Origin: Methylocella tundrae
Lineage (GTDB): Bacteria > Pseudomonadota > Alphaproteobacteria > Rhizobiales > Beijerinckiaceae
Direction of reading: 5' to 3'
Assembly (NCBI RefSeq): GCF_901905185.1
Contig: NZ_CABFMQ020000001.1
Span: 186,001-250,000, forward strand
Length of the DNA: 64,000 nt
Shown here piece after piece: positions 58,238-64,000 of the stretch (the stretch's first letter is position 1; each line of letters starts with the position of its first letter). Made by a program: the position numbers and the translations under genes. The notes under the pieces were generated by a model. The model was not told the DNA's origin, did no database searches, and was given only the letters and a program-made list of their open reading frames with translations.

Positions 58238-58612
58238 GGATTCTTGCGCTCGAGCCGGCGGGCTGGTTGATTTAAGGATGCGCGACCATAGCGGCTGATT
58301 TAGGCAATGGCTATGCGGAGGTGATGGGAGGAGTGCGGCAATTTGAATGTCGGCGAAGGGTGGTTTTCCGGCTGTCAGCTTGCGAACCGCGATGCGCGGA
58401 GCAGGACATTCGGTTCACGGCTGGGTCGGGCCGAGGGCGGGATGGCGGGTTTTAGGTGCGTGGCGCGGTAAAGCATACCTTGGCGCGAGCGGGCGTTTCG
58501 CGGCTTCCGGCCCGAAGCAGAAATGGCGATCGGCTGACGGGGGCTGGCGTGAGAAGTTGCTTGTAGCGACGCCCCTCGCGTCCGATCACGGGCGCCCCGT
58601 GAGGCTGAGGCT
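58238..58612. other. Gap between ubiE and the MocR-type gene
   Basis: This 375-bp GC-rich stretch has no recognisable gene. A 95-codon plus-strand frame (58347-58634) overlaps the 3' end of the MocR gene and shows no domain. No MutM motif (MPELPEVE) was found, so this may be an insertion boundary. Confidence 0.5.
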
Positions 58613-60076
58613 TTATTTTAGGATGAATAGCTGACGGAGCGCCGTCACGGCGGTTTGGATTTTCGCCACGTCGAGGGATGAATACCCAAAAACAAGGATG
58701 TCATCGTTTGGTGCGTCATCGAAATCGAATGCCGCACCACTCGATAGCGCGTAGACGCCCACGCCAATTTCACGCGCCTTGAGCTGTATCTCCCGTGCTC
58801 TGGGGAAATCTTGCGGAAGCTGCCAAACGAGATGCAGTCCGCTTTCGGTTCCCGAAATCTTCGGTTCTTTAAAGTTGGCGTTAAGGGATGCGACGAGGCA
58901 GTCCCGCCGCGACATATAGATTTGCCGCAACTTCCGCAAATGTCGGTCAAAATGCCCGTCGTTGATGAAAAATGAGAGCGCACTCTGCTCAAGCCAAGAT
59001 TGGCCGTTGCTCATTCGCGCCTTAAGCAATCTCGCCTCATCCCATCTTATACGCGGCAATGCGGCAAAACCGATCCGGAGACCGGCCCCCACGGATTTCG
59101 AGAAAGTACCGACATAAAAGACGCGCCGCCCGCGATCGAGGCCGGCCAAGGCAGTCAGCGGTGGTCCGTCGTATCGGAAGTCGCTGTCATAATCGTCCTC
59201 AATGATGAAACTGTCGGTTTCATCGGCCCATCGGAGAAGTGCGAGACGCCGGCTTAGGGTCATCACCACGCCCGTGGGAAATTGGTGGGAGGGCGTCACG
59301 TAGAGCAGATTCCCGCGCGCGGTCGGAAGACATTCTGTTTGAATGCCTTCTTCATCGACTGGCACTGGATGCAAGGGAAGCGTCGCGCTGTTGAAGAGCA
59401 TTGACGCGCCCAGGTAGCACGGATTTTCAATACAGAGCTGGCGGGTATGCGACCGCAGGAGGCTCAGAACCAGATTTAATGCATCCTGTCCGCCCCCGGT
59501 AACGATGATTTGGTTGTGTGTGATAGCCATGCCGCGAGTTCTGCCGAGGTGGTGGGCGATGGCCTCCCTCAACTCCGGAAGCCCAGCAGGATCGCAATAA
59601 TCGGTGAGGTGAGAGGTCTCCCTTGAAAGCAATCGATTCACGATGCGCCGCCAGGTCATGAGCGGGAACGCCGTTGGATCAGAGCGGCCCACCCAGAAAT
59701 CATAGGCTGGCCGTTGGGCGCCGCCGCCAGATGAACCCGCAAAGCAAAGAAGAGGCTCGCTCGATGCTGGCAGTATTGGCCCGTTGTCCTGTGCCAGGCC
59801 GCCGTTCTGGATGAGAAGCAAGTCGTCGGGCGGGATGGCTGACACATAGACGCCTGCTGTCCCACGGGCCTCGACATAGCCTTCACCGGCCAATCGATCA
59901 TAGGCGTTCGTCACCGTATTGCGGGAGACGTTAAGTCGCTCGGCCAGGATCCGGCTCGGCGTTAAAGTCATTCCGGCCTTTAGCTGTCCATTCAGAATCA
60001 TCTGCCGGACCTGTTCGAAGATCTGCGTCTGGAGCGATTTTTCAGTCCTTTGGGCCAAAGAGAGTGTTAGTTCCAT
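58613..60076 (-). CDS. MocR/PdxR-type regulator (GntR HTH + aminotransferase fold)
   Basis: A 487-residue fusion regulator. The N-terminal GntR winged helix (residues about 12-80, LKAGMTLTPSRILAERLNVSRNTV) joins a PLP type I aminotransferase domain. PLP Lys327 is in VGTFSKSVGAGLRIGF, with IIVTGGGQDALNLV and EDDYDSDFRYDG. MocR proteins sense PLP adducts and control neighbouring genes. ATG 60076 follows GAGGAA; the frame is open far upstream to 61348, antisense to the next gene, which is a shadow. It is divergent from a molybdoenzyme gene, the likely target. Confidence 0.92.
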   Translation of the reverse strand: MELTLSLAQRTEKSLQTQIFEQVRQMILNGQLKAGMTLTPSRILAERLNVSRNTVTNAYDRLAGEGYVEARGTAGVYVSAIPPDDLLLIQNGGLAQDNGPILPASSEPLLCFAGSSGGGAQRPAYDFWVGRSDPTAFPLMTWRRIVNRLLSRETSHLTDYCDPAGLPELREAIAHHLGRTRGMAITHNQIIVTGGGQDALNLVLSLLRSHTRQLCIENPCYLGASMLFNSATLPLHPVPVDEEGIQTECLPTARGNLLYVTPSHQFPTGVVMTLSRRLALLRWADETDSFIIEDDYDSDFRYDGPPLTALAGLDRGRRVFYVGTFSKSVGAGLRIGFAALPRIRWDEARLLKARMSNGQSWLEQSALSFFINDGHFDRHLRKLRQIYMSRRDCLVASLNANFKEPKISGTESGLHLVWQLPQDFPRAREIQLKAREIGVGVYALSSGAAFDFDDAPNDDILVFGYSSLDVAKIQTAVTALRQLFILK

Positions 60077-60216
60077 TCGCGTTTCCTCTTCCGTTCTCGG
60101 CTCCAGCGCGATCCACGGTCGCGGCGCAGGTTCAGCGCGCGGCAATGGTAACCTCGCTCGCGCCACCAAACGTCGTCGCCGAGCGAGGGGCGCCTTGGCG
60201 CCATAAAACATGTCAC

Positions 60217-60262
60217 AATTGGCTCTTACGCTAAGCCAATTTTCAAGCTGTTTATCAGCCAA
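60217..60262. promoter_or_regulatory. Candidate MocR binding sites in the divergent promoter
   Basis: AATTGGCT (60217-60224) and AGCCAATT (60234-60241) form an inverted repeat with a 9-nt spacer. A further AGCCAA at 60257-60262 gives a direct repeat 23 bp from the one at 60234, about two helical turns. Paired sites of this sort fit dimeric MocR regulators. Confidence 0.5.
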
Positions 60263-60328
60263 AGAGTGCGCAAAGACAGGTCTCCACGACACCTGTCCCG
60301 AAAGCACGGCAACGCAGGGGAGGCGCAT

Positions 60329-62455
60329 ATGAACGAGCTTACGGAGCCAAAAACCTTCTTTGGCGGCTGTCCGCATGACTGTCCCGACACTTGTTCGATG
60401 ATTTTCGAGGTCAGCGGCGGCGTCCTGCAGGGCGTGAGGGGAAACCCCGACCATCCGATGACGCGCGGCGGCCTCTGCGTGAAACTCAAGGATTACGAGC
60501 TTCGGCACTATCACCCCGACCGGGTTCTTTACCCGCTTCGTCGTGTTGGGCCTAAAGGATCTAAACAATTCGAGCGCATAACCTGGGACGAGGCGCTCGA
60601 TGAGATCGTAACGCGCTGGAAGGCGATTATCGCCGATCACGGCCCGCAGGCGATCATCCCCTACAGCTATCTCGGGCATCAAGGGCTCGTGCACGGTCTG
60701 AATGGAGGCGACGCCTTCTTTAACCGCCTGGGGGCGACCGTCTGCGAGCGGACATTCTGCGGTGAGGGCTCCTGCACGGCTTGGCTGCTGACCGTTGGCC
60801 CAACAGCTGGCCTCGACCCCGAGAGCTACATTCACTCGAAGTACATCGTAATCTGGGCGTGCAATAGCGTCAGCACCAACCTGCATCACTGGGCCATCGT
60901 TCGCGATGCCCAGAAGGCGGGCGCCAAGGTCGTCGTTATCGACGCCTACTCCTCGCGCACCGCCAAGGCTGCGGATTGGCACATTTGTCCCAAGCCTGGG
61001 ACCGATGCGGCGCTGGCGATGGCGCTGATCAATTCGATCATCGAAGAGGGTCTGGTCGACCAGGACTATGTCGATAATTACACAAAAGGCTTTGAGGACC
61101 TGAAAGAGCGTGCTCGCACCCGGACGCCGGAATGGGCCGAGGCAATTACCGGCGTGCCCGCGGCTGACATCCGCAAGCTCGCTTACGAACTCGCGACCGC
61201 ACAACCAGCCGCCATTCGGATGGGCGTCGCGCTCGAACGTCATTTTGGCGGCGGCCAAACCATCCGCGCCGTCACCTGTATCCCGGCGCTGACGGGCGCG
61301 TGGCGCCATGTCGGCGGCGGCGCAACCCAGTTCCCCGTCTGGGAGCATCCCTACAAGTTCGACGTGATCTGCCGGCCCGACCTCATTCCCGAGGGCACGC
61401 GTGTCGTCAACAACCTGCAGATCGGCCGTGCGCTAACTGGTGAACTGCCTCTCGACCCGCCGATCATGTCGATGATGTGCTGGAATTCGAATCCGGTCAC
61501 ACAGGCGCCGGAGACCGATAAGATCGTTCAAGGCCTGATGCGGGACGATCTGTTTTTGGTCTCTGCCGAACACTTTATCTCGGATACGGCATCGTACGCC
61601 GATATTGTTCTGCCGGCGTCCATGGGCGCGGAAATGGAGGATATGATCCTATCGTGGGGCCACCTCTACCTCACCTATAATACGAAATGCGCGGACTCGC
61701 CCGGCGAGGCGATCCCGAATAATGAGATCTTCCGCCGCCTCGCCGCCCGGATGGGTTTCGAAGAAGAAAACTTCAAATGGACGGATTCGGAGTGCCTTGA
61801 GCACTATGTGGATTGGTCTTCACCCGCCTGCGAGGGCATCGACCTTGCCTACTTGCGTCAGCACGGTTTTGCGCGGCTTAAGGTTGGAACCCCTGACGAC
61901 CGCGCGCCACATCGAGAAGGGAATTTCCCGACGGCCTCCGGCAAATGCGAGTTACGGATCGATGGCGCCAAAAATTTCGTCGCCGGTCCATTCCGGCAGA
62001 TGTACGAAGGCTTCCAACCTGGCGAGGATTTGGACCCATTGCCGGACTACGTGGGATCGCGAGAGTCGCACACGAACGATCCCGAACTAGCCAAGAGGTA
62101 TCCGCTCAACATCGTCTCGCCGAAGAGCCATGGATTTTTGAATTCGTGCTACGCCAACATGGACCACAAGATTAAAGGCCAAGGCGAACAGTTCGTTTTG
62201 ATCAACCGGGTCGACGCGGACCGGCGCGCCATCGTCGATGGGGACCGCGTTCAGGTCGCCAACGATCGCGGCGCCTTTAAGGGCGTCGCCCGCATCACCG
62301 GCGACGTCAATCCGGGGGTCGTCGTCGCGACGCTCGGCTATTGGCGCCAGCTCAACGACGGCACGGTCAATAGCGTTAGCTCCTCAGCTTTCGCAGACAT
62401 GGGCCATGCTCCGTCTTTCTCGGACAACCTCGTCGAGGTCACGCGAGCCAACTGA
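60329..62455 (+). CDS. Molybdopterin-dependent oxidoreductase (DMSO reductase family)
   Basis: A 708-residue molybdenum enzyme. The N-terminal 4Fe-4S site is CPHDCPDTC plus Cys in RGGLCVK; the bis-MGD domain has WDEALDEIVTRW, and the likely Mo-ligand region is CERTFCGEGSCTAW near residue 155. MSMMCWNSNPVTQAPE and a C-terminal dinucleotide-binding domain (SPKSHGFLNSCYAN) follow. No twin-arginine leader is seen, so it is probably cytoplasmic. Substrate unknown; no electron-transfer subunit or chaperone is adjacent. AGGGGAGG lies 6 nt before ATG 60329. The gene appears less GC-rich than the backbone, suggesting acquisition. Confidence 0.9.
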   Translation: MNELTEPKTFFGGCPHDCPDTCSMIFEVSGGVLQGVRGNPDHPMTRGGLCVKLKDYELRHYHPDRVLYPLRRVGPKGSKQFERITWDEALDEIVTRWKAIIADHGPQAIIPYSYLGHQGLVHGLNGGDAFFNRLGATVCERTFCGEGSCTAWLLTVGPTAGLDPESYIHSKYIVIWACNSVSTNLHHWAIVRDAQKAGAKVVVIDAYSSRTAKAADWHICPKPGTDAALAMALINSIIEEGLVDQDYVDNYTKGFEDLKERARTRTPEWAEAITGVPAADIRKLAYELATAQPAAIRMGVALERHFGGGQTIRAVTCIPALTGAWRHVGGGATQFPVWEHPYKFDVICRPDLIPEGTRVVNNLQIGRALTGELPLDPPIMSMMCWNSNPVTQAPETDKIVQGLMRDDLFLVSAEHFISDTASYADIVLPASMGAEMEDMILSWGHLYLTYNTKCADSPGEAIPNNEIFRRLAARMGFEEENFKWTDSECLEHYVDWSSPACEGIDLAYLRQHGFARLKVGTPDDRAPHREGNFPTASGKCELRIDGAKNFVAGPFRQMYEGFQPGEDLDPLPDYVGSRESHTNDPELAKRYPLNIVSPKSHGFLNSCYANMDHKIKGQGEQFVLINRVDADRRAIVDGDRVQVANDRGAFKGVARITGDVNPGVVVATLGYWRQLNDGTVNSVSSSAFADMGHAPSFSDNLVEVTRAN

Positions 62456-62768
62456 GTTGCCTGGGGACGGTGGGGGATCGCTGCGCATAGCGAACGGTCA
62501 CCTACCGGCCGAATCGTTCCCTTTTGCGCGGCGGACGCCATCCGGCCGTCGGGCCTCAATGGCCGCTTTCCTCCCCGTCCCGGTCAACAAGGCACTCGGG
62601 CGCCGCGTCCGCTTTCGGGAAGCCGGTTAGGATACCTCGGCGGCGGAGATGGGCGCGAAGCCGTCGGCGCCGAGCGGCGCTGAACGTCCGCTCCAGAGAT
62701 CGCGTAACGGGCCGGCCTATGACAAGCAAGGGTCGGCATCCGACTTTCAAACCGACCCGCCGAAACCC
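62456..62768. other. Convergent intergenic region, no gene seen
   Basis: A 313-bp GC-rich stretch between the molybdoenzyme gene and the L,D-transpeptidase gene. Several overlapping frames are open on both strands, but none has a domain or a clear ribosome binding site. No obvious intrinsic terminator was seen. Confidence 0.45.
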
Positions 62769-63977
62769 TCAATCGAACCAGACCGCCGGCAGCACCGGCA
62801 TGCCGCCCGCGATGGTGGATTGCGCGGGCGCGGGGCGTCCGAGGCTGTAGCAAAACGGCGCCGGGGCGAGGGTTATCGGTTCGGTTTGCGGCATCGGCGC
62901 CACGCGAGCCGCCGCGAGGATGATCCGCGGCTGGTCCGCGGCCGGCGCGTCCATCCTCGGTTGATCCGCCGCGGCCTTCGTGGCTTCCGGTCCCCTGCCG
63001 ATCGCGTCGGGACAGCCGCCCTTGCGGGCGCAAACGCCTCTGGCCGGAGAGAGAACCTCATCCACCCCGGCGAAGGCGAGCGCCTCCGGCCGGCTGACGT
63101 CGCCAAGATGGGCGCCTTTGCGCAGCAGCGCGGCGAAATAGGGGTTCTGCCCGCCGTCCGAATAGGTCGTGCGCACGGCGGCGCTTCCCTCCTTGATGAA
63201 GGCGGCGACGCGCGCCTGCTCGCGCGCATGGCGGGCGGCGGCGAGAAGCTCATTGGCCGGGTCCTTTGAGGGCGCAAAGGCGTAGCGGCCGTTGACGACG
63301 CTGACGTCGAGCTCCTCGCCCGTCGCCTCGAACCGGTCGGACCCCTCCTTCAATTCGCGCCAGAAGGCGATGTTGGGGTCGGAGCGGTAGCGCGCCATGT
63401 TTTGCGCGCTCATGCGGAAAGGATAGGACTGGAACTGGAAGGCGCTCTGGCCGCCCCGCAGCGCCTCGCGCGCGAGGGCGAAGATCTCCGCGACCTGCCT
63501 GTCGGTCATGGCGAAGCATCCGGCCGAGGAGCAGGTGCCATGCACCATAACGTCCGACCCCGAACCGCCGTGCGCGCGGTCATAGGCGTTCGGATAGCCG
63601 GTGTCAAAGGAAAGGTAATAGTGCGAATAGGGGTTCATCTGGTGCGGCCCGACGGCGTAGAAGCCCTCCGGCGTCTGGCGGTCGCCCTGCCTTGTCTTCG
63701 GTCCCAGCGCGCCCGACCAGCGGCAGATCGGGAAGCTTTTCAGGAAGACATAACGTCCGCTCTTGTTCAGCTTCCAGACCTCGATCTCCGATTCTTTCTT
63801 GTAGGCGCGCATCAGGATCGGGGCGTCGGGCGTCGTGTCGCGCGCCGCCATCAGCGCGAGCGTCGCCGCCGGTATGGGCAGCTCGCCCTTTGACGCGCCG
63901 GCGGCGGCGGCCCCCGCCATGAACAGCGCGGCCAGCAGAGCGGCGATCAATGCGGCGGCGCGGCGCGGTTCCTTCAA
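62769..63977 (-). CDS. L,D-transpeptidase, YafK-like (possibly 5'-partial)
   Basis: A protein of at least 402 residues with an N-terminal hydrophobic signal (AALIAALLAALFMAGAAAA). The YkuD domain has the substrate-side segment RQGDRQTPEGFYAV and the catalytic VHGTCSSAGCFAMTD (His146, Cys154). A C-terminal half of unknown function ends in a Pro/Ala-rich stretch with a CARKGGC pair of cysteines. It may act on peptidoglycan or, like YafK/DpaA, cleave lipoprotein-wall links. The first visible start is TTG 63977, but the frame remains open to the window edge, so an ATG beyond 64000 is possible. Confidence 0.83.
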   Translation of the reverse strand: MKEPRRAAALIAALLAALFMAGAAAAGASKGELPIPAATLALMAARDTTPDAPILMRAYKKESEIEVWKLNKSGRYVFLKSFPICRWSGALGPKTRQGDRQTPEGFYAVGPHQMNPYSHYYLSFDTGYPNAYDRAHGGSGSDVMVHGTCSSAGCFAMTDRQVAEIFALAREALRGGQSAFQFQSYPFRMSAQNMARYRSDPNIAFWRELKEGSDRFEATGEELDVSVVNGRYAFAPSKDPANELLAAARHAREQARVAAFIKEGSAAVRTTYSDGGQNPYFAALLRKGAHLGDVSRPEALAFAGVDEVLSPARGVCARKGGCPDAIGRGPEATKAAADQPRMDAPAADQPRIILAAARVAPMPQTEPITLAPAPFCYSLGRPAPAQSTIAGGMPVLPAVWFD

Positions 63978-64000
63978 AGTCTCGATCCGTGTCTTATCAA

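Noticed and set aside
58347..58634. 95-codon plus-strand frame before the MocR gene
   Set aside because: No recognisable domain, low-complexity Gly/Arg/Ala composition, and overlap with the MocR gene 3' end.
60077..61348. Upstream extension of the MocR reading frame to a 911-codon frame
   Set aside because: It runs antisense through the molybdoenzyme gene, has no domain, and the regulator has a clear ATG with GAGGAA at 60076.

Overview
This window looks like a chromosomal segment of a GC-rich alphaproteobacterium of the order Hyphomicrobiales (Rhizobiales). The evidence is the alphaproteobacterial-type RpoH, the order rimP-nusA-ylxR-infB-rbfA-truB, the ubiE-ubiB-coaBC-dut block, purE-purK-rpsU, and aroK/aroB followed by a CorC/HlyC-type protein. 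The dispersed palindromic repeats are of a kind I associate with Beijerinckiaceae (Methylocella-like genomes), but no gene here proves the genus. No rRNA, tRNA, IS element, phage or CRISPR array was recognised. Most long antisense reading frames are GC-driven shadows.

Layout. 0-10 kb: UDP-glucose dehydrogenase, helicase HrpB (opposite strand), K+ transporter Kup with a strong 5' UTR hairpin, MutS, and a peroxide-sensing OhrR with a matching operator. 10-19 kb: HrcA, a single-domain response regulator, a 929-residue TPR/glycosyltransferase/DUF6165 fusion, a GT4 glycosyltransferase with a glycogen-debranching-like enzyme, and OmpW with an FNR/FixK-type box. 20-23 kb: a shikimate kinase-dehydroquinate synthase fusion and a CBS/CorC protein. 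23-25.5 kb: a more AT-rich pair (methyltransferase, CelD-type acetyltransferase). 26-32 kb: RluA-type pseudouridine synthase, RpoH with a textbook terminator, a GST, YebC, a membrane-anchored coiled-coil protein, and a fasciclin protein. 32.7-35.3 kb: a circularly permuted ATP-grasp and alpha-E protein pair.

35.4-43.3 kb is the translation/transcription operon rimP-nusA-ylxR-infB-rbfA-truB, preceded by a promoter and an intrinsic terminator that together look like an attenuated leader or a small RNA. 43.4-50.4 kb: a 1017-residue TPR/O-GlcNAc-transferase/zinc-ribbon/methyltransferase fusion, an L,D-transpeptidase, a second GST, purE-purK and rpsU. 50.4-53.4 kb: a TPR lipoprotein, an orphan sulfate-binding protein with a perfect 20-bp palindrome at its promoter, and a nitroreductase. 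53.4-58.2 kb (minus strand): ubiE, ubiB, then coaBC-dut-rrf2 with 4-bp overlaps. 58.6-62.5 kb: a divergent accessory pair, a MocR-type regulator and a molybdopterin oxidoreductase. The window ends in an L,D-transpeptidase whose start may lie outside.

Recurring themes: (i) regulators with visible candidate operators (OhrR, MocR, Rrf2, FNR/FixK-like); (ii) multi-domain fusions of TPR arrays with sugar-transfer modules, which together with UDP-glucose dehydrogenase and the GT4 enzyme suggest investment in surface or storage polysaccharide; (iii) palindromic repeats that sit preferentially between convergent genes. I did not find a self-contained new defence or mobile system. The best candidates for novelty are the fusion proteins, the MocR/molybdoenzyme pair and the shared cysP/rrf2 promoter motif.
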